This document shows positions 33,918 to 43,099 of a DNA stretch of 64,000 bases, piece by piece. The notes beneath the pieces are model-generated. The model was not told the origin of the DNA. It searched no databases and saw only the letters and a program-made list of their open reading frames with translations. How positions within the stretch are numbered: the first letter of the stretch is position 1; each line of letters begins with the position of its first letter. The position numbers and the translations under genes were made by a program. Origin of the DNA: Chryseobacterium sp. MEBOG06 (GTDB lineage Bacteria; Bacteroidota; Bacteroidia; Flavobacteriales; Weeksellaceae); assembly GCF_021869765.1 (NCBI RefSeq), contig NZ_CP084580.1:558001-622000 (forward strand). The letters run 5' to 3'.

Positions 33918-35105
33918 ATGAACTCAAACCAATGTTCTTTCTGCGGTAGAAAAAGAAATGAAGTACAGATGCTGATTTCTGGGCAGAATGGTTTTATTTG
34001 TGAAAATTGTATAGAGCAGGCTCACGCAATCGTGAAAGACGGAGCTTCCAAAACGGAACATTCTCCTGCAAGTAATATGGCTGAACTTAAAAAGCCAAAA
34101 GAAATTAAAGTATTTCTTGATCAGTATGTGATCGGACAGGATCAGGCCAAAAAGCAGCTTTCAATTGCTGTTTATAACCATTACAAGAGATTAATGCATG
34201 CTCAGGATGAAAACAGAGAAGTAGAGCTTGAAAAGTCAAATATCATTATGATAGGAGAGACGGGAACAGGAAAAACACTGTTGGCCAAAACCATCGCTAG
34301 AGAACTTAATGTACCTTTCTGTATTGTGGATGCTACTATCTTAACAGAAGCAGGATACGTAGGGGAAGATGTTGAAAGTATCCTGTCAAGACTATTAATG
34401 GTAGCTGACTATGATGTGGAAAAAGCAGAAAAAGGAATCGTTTTCATCGATGAGATTGATAAGATTGCAAGAAAATCAGATAACCCAAGTATTACAAGAG
34501 ATGTTTCCGGAGAAGGAGTACAGCAGGGGCTGCTGAAACTTTTGGAAGGTAGTATTGTAAATGTTCCGCCACAGGGAGGGAGAAAACACCCTGACCAGAA
34601 ATATATTCAGGTAAATACGCAGAACATCTTATTTATTGCCGGAGGAGCGTTTGACGGAATCAAGGAAATCATCGAAAGAAGGATGAATAAGCAGGCAATT
34701 GGTTTCAGCTCTGAAAAAATAAATAAAACCGATGACGACGAATATGTATTAACAAATATTAATGCAACTGACCTTCGTTCTTTCGGATTAATTCCGGAAC
34801 TTTTAGGAAGATTTCCAATCATTACGTACCTGGATAAACTGACAAAAGAGACGTTGGTAAGAATTATGAAAGAACCTAAAAATTCCATCGTCAATCAGTT
34901 TGTGGAACTTTTCAAAATGGATGGCGCAGATCTGGTAATTACAGATGGTGCAATTGAAAGAATTGTAGAAGAAACTATTGAAAAAGGATTAGGTGCCAGA
35001 GGGCTGAGAGGTACCACAGAAAAAGTTTTAGAAGACTATATGTTTTCTATTGGAGAGGAGCAAGAAATCGTATTAACAGAACATAATATTTTGATTAATA
35101 GATAA
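33918..35105 (+). CDS. clpX: ATP-dependent Clp protease ATP-binding subunit ClpX
   Basis: AAA+ unfoldase that feeds ClpP. The N-terminal zinc-binding domain uses C6, C9, C28 and C31. Walker A is GETGTGKT, Walker B is [10 protein letters not shown], and the family segments [20 protein letters not shown] (pore-proximal) and GLGARGLRG (sensor 2) are present. The 395 residues are close to the usual length. clpP is not in this window. It is not followed by a hairpin; a T-rich tract leads straight into the next promoter. Confidence 0.97.
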   Translation: MNSNQCSFCGRKRNEVQMLISGQNGFICENCIEQAHAIVKDGASKTEHSPASNMAELKKPKEIKVFLDQYVIGQDQAKKQLSIAVYNHYKRLMHAQDENREVELEKSNIIMIGETGTGKTLLAKTIARELNVPFCIVDATILTEAGYVGEDVESILSRLLMVADYDVEKAEKGIVFIDEIDKIARKSDNPSITRDVSGEGVQQGLLKLLEGSIVNVPPQGGRKHPDQKYIQVNTQNILFIAGGAFDGIKEIIERRMNKQAIGFSSEKINKTDDDEYVLTNINATDLRSFGLIPELLGRFPIITYLDKLTKETLVRIMKEPKNSIVNQFVELFKMDGADLVITDGAIERIVEETIEKGLGARGLRGTTEKVLEDYMFSIGEEQEIVLTEHNILINR

Positions 35106-35133
35106 ATTATTTTTTTTTTTTGAAAAAAAATAA

Positions 35134-35141
35134 TACCTTTG
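35134..35141 (+). promoter_or_regulatory. Promoter -7 box for the T9SS/PID-CTERM gene pair
   Basis: TACCTTTG matches TAnnTTTG exactly and is followed 38 bases later by the ATG at 35180. Upstream is a run of 12 T (35110-35121). Confidence 0.5.
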
Positions 35142-35179
35142 CGGGTGAAGATTGTATTAACACACAAATAATTTATACA

Positions 35180-37132
35180 ATGAGAAAAAGTTTATTTGCT
35201 ATAGGTCTTTTAGCAATTAGTTACTCTGTTCAGGCGCAGATACTATGTCATGTTGACACTAATGCTAATATGTATGTGAGCGAAGGCACCCTAGTTTATA
35301 GTGGTGGAGGTGTACAGACAAAAGGTAATGGCCTTTTGGACGTACATGGAAATATCATGGTTGTAGGATCTGCTACTGATGGTTTTAAAACAATAGACGG
35401 TACCGGTAATAATAAAACCGACGGCGGAAATATTATTTTAAGACTCAATACTCCTGCTTCCTTTGCTACTTCCACGTACGGACAGCTTTACATCGATGGA
35501 TTATCCCAGTCCAATATTACCGGTATTGTAAGTAAAGAATACAGAACTACCAGCCAGGGTAGTGGTAATTATTTTCAACAGGTAGCTTTGCCTTTTTCAG
35601 GTAAGGCCCTTAGTACGTTATCTACAGAGTTAGGTAAAACATTTGACACCGGAAGATACAGTAATCCGGTTCTGAAGTGGGACAATACGAACGCCGTTTC
35701 CAGGCATTTTACAAGCTTAGCATCCACTACCACTGACGGGTCAGGGTATTATATGCTGAAAGTTTCTAATAATGACTGGAATCCAAGCACACCTGCTACA
35801 GGGACTGTTTTTACAGTTAATGGTATGCCATATGCTCCGCTTGCCGGTGTTGTTACATTGCAAAATGCAGCAGCAGGTTTGAATTTCGGAGTTAATGGTA
35901 ACGGAACTAACTCTTATGGAGAGACCTACAATACCTACCTTGATGATTCCTTCGAATTTACTTTAAGCCCGTGGGCGGGAACATTTGGTAAGAATTTTTA
36001 TCAATTCGGGAACCCATTCCTCACTAATATCGATTTATCTAATATAGGATATACTGAGAGTGTTACCGGATCAGATGGAAATGCAGTGAAAAACATCTGG
36101 GGTATTGAATATGACCCAGGTACAATTCATACGCTTTCAAATGGAACTACTTATGCTACAGGCTCAAGGGTAGTTACCTTTTTACCTACAGGAGATGGAG
36201 TTGCTCCGGCTGTAGGGGATGTGGATTTAGTTGTAATGAAGCCAATGCAGTCATTTAAAATGAAGTTGAGAGACAATTCTGCACAGACTTTAAACTTTAA
36301 TACACTGAGAAGATTCAAACAAACTGCAAGAGCAGCGGGTGTTAACTATGATGTAACAGCAGCCAGAAGCAGTAATAAGATCTCAGAAAGAGGGACTGTA
36401 AAACAGCTTGGAGTAATAGGTCTTGATCCTAATGGAAATGAAATTTCGAGAACCTATTATGTTGTTTCTCCATCATTCACAACAGGACACCAGATTTCTG
36501 CAGCAACCACAGTTCAGGCTTCAGCCGGTAAAAATATCATCGGTACTTTTGAAGAATCACTGAATGGTGGTTATGATGATAACAATACTAACTACTGGTT
36601 ATATATCAACGAAGCTAATGAAGATAATTTCAAAGGTAAAAATGTTAAATTGGTAAATTATTACCAGGATAAAGTAACATCTTATAAATTTGAGATTAGA
36701 GAGAATGCAGAATTAATCCCTGTTGGAGCTCACCAGTTATCTTCAGGAATTGGTTTTTATTATAGAGCTGAAAATGGAAGCTTAATAGAAGCTAAGCAAG
36801 GGGAAACAGTTCCTGTAACTAACGAAGAAGCTAATTTATATTACGGAGAACCTAGTAATATTACTTTAGCGGTGAATAATAAAGCAAACCCTTCTAGAAC
36901 ACTTGTAGTATACAATCCTGCTATTACAAATTATATTGTAAGATTTGATCCAAAATGGAAAAAAGCAGATATTGAAGTTTATGATATGAGCGGTAAACTG
37001 GTCATCTCTAAAAAAGCGGTTAATACATCTAGTGATTTTGTAATTGAGCTTGATGGCTCTCTTAAAAACTCTTACATTGTAAAAATCGTTTCTGATAAAG
37101 GAGAAACTGTTAATACTAAAATCTTAAAATAA
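35180..37132 (+). CDS. Large T9SS-exported surface protein
   Basis: From the ATG at 35180 (not the in-frame one at 35120, which precedes the promoter) the product is 650 residues. It starts with a signal peptide (KSLFAIGLLAISYSVQAQ) and continues as an Asn/Gly/Thr-rich beta protein (YVSEGTLVYSGGGVQTKGNG...). It ends with a type A-like sorting domain (YNPAITNYIVRFDPKW, KKADIEVYDMSGKLVISKK, final NTKILK). It is probably an abundant cell-surface or adhesin-like protein. The next gene, for a PID-CTERM-type protein, starts 5 bases after its stop, which suggests joint function at the cell surface. Confidence 0.85.
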   Translation: MRKSLFAIGLLAISYSVQAQILCHVDTNANMYVSEGTLVYSGGGVQTKGNGLLDVHGNIMVVGSATDGFKTIDGTGNNKTDGGNIILRLNTPASFATSTYGQLYIDGLSQSNITGIVSKEYRTTSQGSGNYFQQVALPFSGKALSTLSTELGKTFDTGRYSNPVLKWDNTNAVSRHFTSLASTTTDGSGYYMLKVSNNDWNPSTPATGTVFTVNGMPYAPLAGVVTLQNAAAGLNFGVNGNGTNSYGETYNTYLDDSFEFTLSPWAGTFGKNFYQFGNPFLTNIDLSNIGYTESVTGSDGNAVKNIWGIEYDPGTIHTLSNGTTYATGSRVVTFLPTGDGVAPAVGDVDLVVMKPMQSFKMKLRDNSAQTLNFNTLRRFKQTARAAGVNYDVTAARSSNKISERGTVKQLGVIGLDPNGNEISRTYYVVSPSFTTGHQISAATTVQASAGKNIIGTFEESLNGGYDDNNTNYWLYINEANEDNFKGKNVKLVNYYQDKVTSYKFEIRENAELIPVGAHQLSSGIGFYYRAENGSLIEAKQGETVPVTNEEANLYYGEPSNITLAVNNKANPSRTLVVYNPAITNYIVRFDPKWKKADIEVYDMSGKLVISKKAVNTSSDFVIELDGSLKNSYIVKIVSDKGETVNTKILK

Positions 37133-37137
37133 GCAAC

Positions 37138-37350
37138 ATGAAAACTATAAATAAATTAGTAGCGGTTCTTTTCCTTTTCACTATATTTCTAGCTCACGCA
37201 GCTCCACCTATTCCAGGAGGAACCGGAAATGGTGGAAACGGTACCGGAGCACCCGCTTCACCAATCGATATGTATGTATATGTGCTAGTTATCGTAGCAA
37301 TTGGATTGATTGCTTACTTTACTAAAAAGTACAAAAACGTAAAAGCATAA
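37138..37350 (+). CDS. Small protein with PID-CTERM-type sorting signal
   Basis: Only 70 residues: a signal peptide (LVAVLFLFTIFLAHA), a short Gly/Asn-rich middle (PGGTGNGGNGTGAPAS), then PID, a hydrophobic segment (MYVYVLVIVAIGLIAYF) and a basic tail (TKKYKNVKA). A Pro-Ile-Asp motif followed by one helix and Lys/Arg is the tripartite layout of the flavobacterial PID-CTERM group, thought to be processed in the manner of exosortase substrates. There is virtually no mature domain, so the protein itself may be a short glycine-rich surface peptide. It ends just before a terminator. Confidence 0.75.
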   Translation: MKTINKLVAVLFLFTIFLAHAAPPIPGGTGNGGNGTGAPASPIDMYVYVLVIVAIGLIAYFTKKYKNVKA

Positions 37351-37371
37351 AATTTTATTAAAATAATATTA

Positions 37372-37401
37372 AACTCTCTGATTAGTCAGAGAGTTTTTTT
37401 A
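37372..37401 (+). terminator. Terminator after the PID-CTERM gene
   Basis: AACTCTCTGA at 37372-37381 and TCAGAGAGTT at 37386-37395 form a perfect 10-bp stem with a TTAG loop and a T-run. Confidence 0.9.
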
Positions 37402-37411
37402 TTTTTACCTT

Positions 37412-38704
37412 ATGAAAAAGATTTATATGCTATCTGCGGTTTTAACCGCCTTTGCACTGCAAGCACAATTTACAGTTAATGTACAGGCTTCGGCAGATTT
37501 TAAAGATCAGGATGCTATTCTATATACATTAAACGGCTCAAAAGATATTATTGTTACTAAAGAACAAAGCAAGAATAATACTTGGACGTTTAAATATCCA
37601 AATAACTATATGGGAATGATGAAAATCTATTTCCCCGGATCCAATAATACCGTTAGTTTTATTTCTGAAAATAAGAATGTAAGCTTTAAACTGGATATTC
37701 AGAATAATAAAATTAAGGATGTTATCTATTTGGATGAAGCCAATGAACTGATGAGTAAACAACAGGAAGGTTCACAGAAGAAAGAACTTATTCTACCTGC
37801 TTTAGCACAGATCAAAGAATATTACAAGGATAATACAGACTTTGGAAAAGCACTGAAGATAGAGATTGATAGACTTTCTGGCTCTTCAAGCTCTATTGAT
37901 CCAGCTCAGCACCCTTTTATTACTTATTACAATACGAATTACAGTAAGTTTTTGGGTAATCAGGCCGATCCTTCCAAAAAAGTAAATCCTGATGAAGTAA
38001 TCAACTTCCTGGATAAATCTGGTGATATGCTCGAAAGTTCTTCGCTGCTAAGACCTGTATTGGTTGCTTATCTGAACTCTGGAGGGAATACCAATGTTGC
38101 TGCTTCAGTAGATAAACTTTTAGACCGTTTGAAAGTAGAGACACCAAGAGGGCAGACTGTTCTGTCAGAACTGATTGATATTTTTGACGTTTACCAGATG
38201 GATGAATTTAAAACCAAATATCTGGGGCTTGCCAAAGGACTTAAATGTACCATTAATGACAGACTTGCTTCTACATTAAAATCTAACGCTAATATTGAAA
38301 TGGGGGCTGTTTTCCCTAATTATAAGTTCCAGTCACCTTCTAATACAACGGCAAAGTCAATTCACGATGTAAAAGCAGATAAAAAGGTAATTATCTTCTG
38401 GTCATCTACATGCTCGCACTGTGAAAGTGAACTTCCGAAGCTTTTAGAAAAGTATAACGACCTTAAATCGAAAAATATTCAGGTTATTGCTTTGTCTTTG
38501 GATGTGGATAAAGGTTCATATTCTAAAAAAATTACTGCATTTCCCTGGATTAATGATTCAGAATTGAGAGGATGGAACAGTAGTTATGTAGATACATACA
38601 ATGTTCATGCAACTCCGACGTATTTTATTTTAGATGCTAACAATAAGATAATCAACAAACCAGATCATGTTGGAGATGTTTTAGAATATTTTAAGCTAAA
38701 ATAA
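37412..38704 (+). CDS. TlpA-like thioredoxin family protein
   Basis: A 430-residue secreted thiol-disulfide protein. Signal peptide (KKIYMLSAVLTAFALQAQ), an N-terminal DUF4369-like beta domain to about residue 110, a helical middle, and a C-terminal thioredoxin domain from about residue 300 with active site CSHC in WSSTCSHCESELPKL and cis-proline in HATPTYFILD. It would reduce or exchange disulfides in the periplasm. The start is 11 bases downstream of the previous terminator, so its promoter must overlap that hairpin or lie before it. Confidence 0.9.
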   Translation: MKKIYMLSAVLTAFALQAQFTVNVQASADFKDQDAILYTLNGSKDIIVTKEQSKNNTWTFKYPNNYMGMMKIYFPGSNNTVSFISENKNVSFKLDIQNNKIKDVIYLDEANELMSKQQEGSQKKELILPALAQIKEYYKDNTDFGKALKIEIDRLSGSSSSIDPAQHPFITYYNTNYSKFLGNQADPSKKVNPDEVINFLDKSGDMLESSSLLRPVLVAYLNSGGNTNVAASVDKLLDRLKVETPRGQTVLSELIDIFDVYQMDEFKTKYLGLAKGLKCTINDRLASTLKSNANIEMGAVFPNYKFQSPSNTTAKSIHDVKADKKVIIFWSSTCSHCESELPKLLEKYNDLKSKNIQVIALSLDVDKGSYSKKITAFPWINDSELRGWNSSYVDTYNVHATPTYFILDANNKIINKPDHVGDVLEYFKLK

Positions 38705-38736
38705 TTTTGGTAGTAAATAAATATTTTCTATATTTG
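38705..38736 (+). promoter_or_regulatory. Promoter of the tRNA-Met gene
   Basis: TTTTG at 38705-38709, 19 bases, then TATATTTG at 38729-38736: a near-perfect Bacteroidota promoter. It overlaps the stop region of the TlpA gene. The start of transcription would be close to the mature tRNA 5' end at 38748. Confidence 0.7.
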
Positions 38737-38747
38737 CACCACCAAAA

Positions 38748-38821
38748 GGCGAGGTAGCTCAGTTGGTTAGAGCGCAGGATTCATAACCCTGAGGTCACGG
38801 GTTCAATTCCCGTCTTCGCTA
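38748..38821 (+). tRNA. tRNA-Met (anticodon CAT)
   Basis: A 74-nt cloverleaf. The acceptor arms are GGCGAGG and CTTCGCT (two G-U pairs, including G1-U72), the D-arm is GCTC...GAGC, the anticodon loop TTCATAA has CAT, and the T-arm is ACGGG-TTCAATT-CCCGT. The discriminator is A and no CCA is encoded. The last pair of the anticodon stem is an A-C mismatch. Without a C-A mismatch at position 1-72 and the GGG/CCC initiator stem, it is an elongator-type molecule; a tRNA-Ile with lysidine at C34 cannot be fully excluded. Confidence 0.93.
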
Positions 38822-38823
38822 CA

Positions 38824-38862
38824 AAAGACCGCAATCAATCGATTGCGGTCTTTCTTTTTTTT
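38824..38862 (+). terminator. Terminator of the tRNA gene
   Basis: AAAGACCGCAATC at 38824-38836 and GATTGCGGTCTTT at 38841-38853 form a perfect 13-bp stem with an AATC loop, followed by CTTTTTTTT. Confidence 0.92.
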
Positions 38863-38941
38863 GTACCCAACTCTTCTTGCGATTTCTACATTTTAAAAAT
38901 AAAAAAATGGTATTTCTGGGATCAGGTGCAAAAGTTGGGGG

Positions 38942-39220
38942 CTAAGCAAAAAGTTTGGTTAATCTGAATAAAAAAAATGTTCTGTCCTTCACCCCTCTGA
39001 GCTGTATCCTGAAGTTTTTGATTTTAGCATTTAAAGATTCAGCCGCTGCGTTAGTGCTTCTTTTATCAAAATAATTTAGAATATCTCTGTAATGGTGCAT
39101 TATGGTCTTCCTTAAGGTGGAAAAAGATCTAAAATCTGCTTCTTCAACCTTTTTAAACCAATGCGCAAGTTTAGTCATAGCCACAGATTTTGTAATAGGC
39201 TGATTATAGATCTTTTTTTA
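38942..39220 (-). pseudogene. ISAon1-type transposase, C-terminal fragment
   Basis: The minus strand encodes the end of a DDE-type transposase. It reads from KIYNQPITKSVAMTKLAHW upstream, through LRKTIMHHYRDILNYFDKRS and TNAAAESLNAKIKNFR, to the terminal FFLFRLTKLFA. This tail is typical of the ISAon1 family. Everything N-terminal to about 39220 is missing, so the element is dead. The 3' remnant is 80 bases from the tRNA-Met terminator. It marks a past insertion hotspot and borders another broken gene. Confidence 0.8.
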
Positions 39221-39303
39221 ACCTAAATGGTAATCCGCTTGCTGCAGAAGCATTGTTTTTCAATTCCGATGATCGAAAGATGTATGATTAGTAAATATAT
39301 AAC

Positions 39304-39674
39304 ATGTTGTCATCTTCTCCAAAGCGGATGCTGAACTACTTATTCCGTTTCGCAGCCACAGCACAGGGCTGAACTTGTTTCTGGATTCGGTACAACTAAA
39401 AGAAAAAGCGCTTCACGACACCGTAGCAGGTTTACTGGCAATTGATCCCTCGAAAGCACATTGGGCGGAAGTGATTCCCTATAGAAAAAAGGGCGAATGG
39501 GGCTGTCTTGAAGCAAAGGAACATCTGGAGGAACATTCATCATTTAATTGCCACTTATTCCAAATTTAACATATCTTTGGATGATGATGAAACCTTAACC
39601 GAATTGCGAATTTATTAAATGTACTGCTGAAGGTAGAGAATGAGCAATTGGGGTTTAAAAAATTAAAATTATGA
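39304..39674 (+). pseudogene. Frameshifted gene of unknown family
   Basis: Three consecutive reading frames give a continuous protein-like sequence: MLSSSPKRMLNYLFRFAATA (from 39304), then LFLDSVQLKEKALHDTVAGL and HWAEVIPYRKKGEWG (from 39375), then HHLIATYSKFNISLDDDETL, and finally LLNVLLKVENEQLGFKKLKL ending at TGA 39672-39674. The frame changes at about 39369, 39510 and 39613. The terminal TGA overlaps the ATG of the ankyrin gene, showing that the two were once translationally coupled. I do not recognise the family. The decay and the adjacent IS remnant suggest a degraded transferred module. Confidence 0.6.
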
Positions 39675-40312
39675 CAAATAACGAAGAAATCATTAGAATC
39701 ATATTAAATAAAGATATTGATGCTTTAAAAGAATGGATAAATAATGGTGGTGATGCAACGACTTTAATTGGAGATTCTGAATATGCAGAAAGTCTAATAA
39801 ATTATATCATAGATGAAATTGAAGATGAGGACGGAGAGAATATTTACCTTCAAATGTTGGAAATTGTAATTGAAAATGGTGCTGATGTAAACTATTTTTA
39901 TGCACCATTTAACGCTCCTGTTTTTCAGGCCGTCTATTTAAAAAGCCAGAAAGTACTGAAGTTGCTTTTAGAAAACGGAGCGAACGTAAATTTGGTAGGA
40001 GAAGAGTCAATGACCCCGCTTATTGATTTAGCCTATTACCCAAATATTGAGTTGATGAGATTAGTATTGCCCTATACAAGTGAAGAATTTATCAATAAAT
40101 CCGGTTCTTCTCACGCGAAAACAGCTTTGGGATTAGCATTTAATCAAGGAGATTTAGAAATGATAGAATTATTACTACAATATAAAGCAGACCCTTATGT
40201 AAATGATGGAGAAGGTTATTTAACGATTGAAAATATTCGAAGAGATATAGATGAGGATCTTAAAAAAGAGATTTTTGCTCTTATAGACAAATATAAAACA
40301 AAAGAAAAATGA
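39671..40312 (+). CDS. Ankyrin repeat protein
   Basis: A 213-residue acidic cytoplasmic protein with ankyrin-type repeats: MLEIVIENGADVNYFYAPFN, then LKSQKVLKLLLENGANVNLV, MTPLIDLAYYPNIELM and LEMIELLLQYKADPY. Such proteins bind partner proteins, and in bacteria they often accompany toxins or catalases as immunity or accessory proteins. Its start codon overlaps the stop of a decayed gene, so it may now be an orphan partner. It is expressed only if a promoter lies upstream within the pseudogene. Confidence 0.85.
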   Translation: MTNNEEIIRIILNKDIDALKEWINNGGDATTLIGDSEYAESLINYIIDEIEDEDGENIYLQMLEIVIENGADVNYFYAPFNAPVFQAVYLKSQKVLKLLLENGANVNLVGEESMTPLIDLAYYPNIELMRLVLPYTSEEFINKSGSSHAKTALGLAFNQGDLEMIELLLQYKADPYVNDGEGYLTIENIRRDIDEDLKKEIFALIDKYKTKEK

Positions 40313-40486
40313 GACACTACCAATGAAGAGTTTTGACATCACTCTTTTCTTTAAACTCTTTCTTTGAAAAAGTTTAAACAGTTTCAATATAAATACTCCT
40401 GAATACGTCACAAGTTTTACATCTTGATCTTAAATAGTTCGCAGCTCAATTTTCTTTAAGCGAATTTTAAATACTTTATTTCTGAA

Positions 40487-41320
40487 TTATTTTTTTGGGT
40501 AATGAATAACTTTGTTAACTTCAATTGGATTATTTTCTCTTACCATTACTTCTTGTGCCTGTTTCTCAAAGACTTTCAACTGGTCTTTACTTGTAATTTG
40601 TGTGCCTCTGTAAAAATACTGTACATCGGGTTGCTTATCAAATTGTAAAGTAAAATCTTTGAATGGCTCATTGAATTTTTCTAACTTTTTTTTCTGAACC
40701 ATTTGCTCACTGACCTCTAAAGGTTTCGTATCTGCATAGTTTTCTATGAAACCTGTTGTATCATAGATCATATCAAATGACTTTGACTGCAACATGCTAT
40801 ATTTAAATTGACTTTTTGAATCATAAATTTGAAATATTAACCCGGGCAAACCTCTAAACTTATAGGGACCTTCATTAAAAGGAATATCTTTGCAAAACCA
40901 TGCTGTCCAAAATCTTCCCCCAAAAAATGTAGTGGCTTTTTGTAGAAGATATATATCTGCCATTTTTGTTTCATTGCTTAAATTCCATTTCATTGGATCA
41001 TCAGTTTGATAGACAAACAAATCATCCAAATTTTCGAAATTTTTATTTTTGAAGGAATTACGCTCCCTTGTGATAATATTTTGGAAGCCCCAGGTTCGAA
41101 AGCGGGAATTCTGATTAGCTCTATTGATTGAATCCATTCTAAGAAATATGTTTTCATAAAATTTGACATCCTTTGGATTAATATCCAAGACCATGTTGGT
41201 TTTAATGTAATCAGTGGAGGTTGAGTCTATTTTGAATTGTAATTCGTAAATAAAACGATGAGTCTGTGCGGAAGTAAAAAAACAGCTCATCAATAAAATG
41301 AGGAATAGTCGGGTTGACAT
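40487..41320 (-). CDS. GLPGLI family secreted protein
   Basis: A 277-residue protein with a signal peptide (TRLFLILLMSCFFTSAQ). The family hallmark FRGLPGLIFQIYDSKSQF is near residues 154-171, preceded by WTAWFCKDIPFNEGPYK. GLPGLI proteins are abundant in Bacteroidota, are exported and have no known biochemical function; many are adjacent to TonB-dependent receptors, which is not the case here. It is monocistronic on the minus strand. Confidence 0.9.
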   Translation of the reverse strand: MSTRLFLILLMSCFFTSAQTHRFIYELQFKIDSTSTDYIKTNMVLDINPKDVKFYENIFLRMDSINRANQNSRFRTWGFQNIITRERNSFKNKNFENLDDLFVYQTDDPMKWNLSNETKMADIYLLQKATTFFGGRFWTAWFCKDIPFNEGPYKFRGLPGLIFQIYDSKSQFKYSMLQSKSFDMIYDTTGFIENYADTKPLEVSEQMVQKKKLEKFNEPFKDFTLQFDKQPDVQYFYRGTQITSKDQLKVFEKQAQEVMVRENNPIEVNKVIHYPKK

Positions 41321-41702
41321 AATGATTATTGGTTTTTAAAGAATATTTTTAAAATAGGAGAAATAGTTATCGCATTTTATACTATATATCAGACTTTTTA
41401 TATCTCATTATTCTACGATAAAATTATGGAATTTTTCGATACTGGTACTATTTTACCTGACTCGTATTTTCTTTATAATTATAGTTCACGTTAATTTTAA
41501 AACTTATACTATCAACCTCATTATCCACAGATTCTTCATCCGTAAAAGTTGTTTTTATAAATATTTTTCCATTGTTCCCGTAGATTGTTTATAAGTGGAA
41601 TATTAAAGCATATGGATAAATCATTACTAGAAATAAGCTTAAATTAATTTATTTTTTTGCTTTGTCCACGGCTTTTACTTTTTAAAACAGGAGATCAATA
41701 AA
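41321..41702. other. Intergenic region without recognised gene
   Basis: AT-rich DNA between the GLPGLI gene start and the end of the HlyD gene. It must contain the GLPGLI promoter on the minus strand, but I cannot identify a convincing -33/-7 pair. No protein-coding frame with a plausible start is visible on either strand. Confidence 0.4.
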
Positions 41703-41733
41703 AAACCGCCTTTATCAATGATGAGACGGTTTA
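41703..41733 (-). terminator. Terminator of the exporter operon
   Basis: On the minus strand AAACCGTC and GGCGGTTT (41703-41710 with 41725-41732, one G-U pair) form an 8-bp stem followed by TTTTAT, 23 bases after the HlyD stop. Confidence 0.7.
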
Positions 41734-41755
41734 TATATTTTCTGTTTTGGCTTTA

Positions 41756-43054
41756 TCAGGATTGATAGCCAAGTAATTTTCTGATCTGGTAGAAAAATCT
41801 TTCAATAAGCCTTAGGTCCTGTGTCACAATTTCTGCACTGCCTCTAAGCTCTTTATCGAATGTAAGCGTTTTATTATAGCTTGTTTTTAATCCTTTCGGT
41901 AATACGACATCTACATAGTAGTTTCCTTTTTCATCAGGAATAAGAGAGATGTTCTGAACCTTTCCTTCTATAATCCCATATTCCTGAAAGCGGTAGTTGT
42001 CAAGTTTAATCAATACTTTCTCTCCAGGAGTAATCTTTCCTGAGTTAATAGTAGGAACAGACATTCTGCCTACTAATTTCTCTTTATTCTTTGGAAGGAT
42101 AGATAAGATAGGTTCACCGCTTTTTACAAACTGATTTTCCCCAAAAAACTGCTGGAAGCTGGCAACGCCATCAGTGGATGATATTACAAGGTAGCTCTGT
42201 TCCCATTGTTTTAAAGATTTTCTCAATTGCTCAAATAGCTGCAGAGTCTGCGAAGAATAGGTTATTCTGTCTTTTTCCGTATTAATAGCAGTTCCGCTTC
42301 TAGTTTTATTAAGATTGGATATCCCTTCTTCTGTTTGTGATATGGAAATATTGATATTTTCAAGGTTTTGTTGCGCCTGAAGATATTTTATTTTTTCATT
42401 TTCAAGTTCCATAGCTGAAATGACCCCCTGATTGAAGAGTTCCTGAGATCTGTGAAAGTTTTTTTTCGTCAGATCATATTTTACAGATTCTAGATTTTTC
42501 TGCTGTCTCAGTGTAGCTGCTCGGACTCTATATTCTGAAATACTCTGGTTGGTTGCCAGATTTTCCGGAGCATAAGGCTGTAGCCTTGTGAAAAGCTCTT
42601 CATCCTGAAAGGCCTTTGCGAAGCTGTTGTATTCTCCCTGTAACTCTCCCAGTTTGAATTTTCCGGTTTCAGATACAGGAAAGGACCCTAGCTGGTTGGG
42701 TGCAGTAGAGTCTACGATCTTTTTTAAGGCTAAAATATCTTTATAATTAGCTGCAGACTGCATCACCATCAATACTTCATTTTTCTTTACTTCCTGATGG
42801 TCTTTTATGAATATTTTCTCAATCTTGGAACTGGTTCTGGCCTCTATTTTCTCAGGAGGATTCTGAGAAGTAACGATTATAGGAGCCGGTACAAATTCCG
42901 GGTATTTTATAATGTAACTCATCGCAAGAATAAGCAAGAGAATAATAAGTATAATAGAGTTCCCCCAGCGTATCATCCAATGGGGAGGCTGGGTAAGAAT
43001 ATCCTGTACGCTTTCTGAACGGAGTTCAATATTGTCTAAAATGTCTTCTTTCAT
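41756..43054 (-). CDS. HlyD-family membrane fusion protein of a peptide exporter
   Basis: A 432-residue periplasmic adaptor. One N-terminal transmembrane segment near residues 30-50 (SIILIILLLILAMSYIIKY), a lipoyl/barrel-sandwich half around EARTSSKIEKIFIKDHQEVK, a long coiled coil in about residues 165-285 (NLESVKYDLTKKNFHRSQEL...), then the second lipoyl half (YLVISSTDGVASFQQFFGEN) and beta-barrel region. It connects the C39-ABC exporter with an outer-membrane channel not encoded here. Last gene of the minus-strand unit, separated from the six-Cys peptide gene by a hairpin. Confidence 0.92.
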   Translation of the reverse strand: MKEDILDNIELRSESVQDILTQPPHWMIRWGNSIILIILLLILAMSYIIKYPEFVPAPIIVTSQNPPEKIEARTSSKIEKIFIKDHQEVKKNEVLMVMQSAANYKDILALKKIVDSTAPNQLGSFPVSETGKFKLGELQGEYNSFAKAFQDEELFTRLQPYAPENLATNQSISEYRVRAATLRQQKNLESVKYDLTKKNFHRSQELFNQGVISAMELENEKIKYLQAQQNLENINISISQTEEGISNLNKTRSGTAINTEKDRITYSSQTLQLFEQLRKSLKQWEQSYLVISSTDGVASFQQFFGENQFVKSGEPILSILPKNKEKLVGRMSVPTINSGKITPGEKVLIKLDNYRFQEYGIIEGKVQNISLIPDEKGNYYVDVVLPKGLKTSYNKTLTFDKELRGSAEIVTQDLRLIERFFYQIRKLLGYQS

Positions 43055-43070
43055 TTTTCTAAGGTAAAAT

Positions 43071-43093
43071 TTCCCCCAGTATTTCAGGGGGAA
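43071..43093 (-). promoter_or_regulatory. Intercistronic hairpin after the bacteriocin-like peptide gene
   Basis: TTCCCCC at 43071-43077 and GGGGGAA at 43087-43093 form a 7-bp GC-rich stem with a 9-base loop, between the peptide gene and hlyD. It would act as a partial terminator or mRNA-stabilising end that keeps peptide mRNA in excess over exporter mRNA. Comparable hairpins follow the other two precursor positions of the locus. Confidence 0.6.
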
Positions 43094-43099
43094 TATTGT

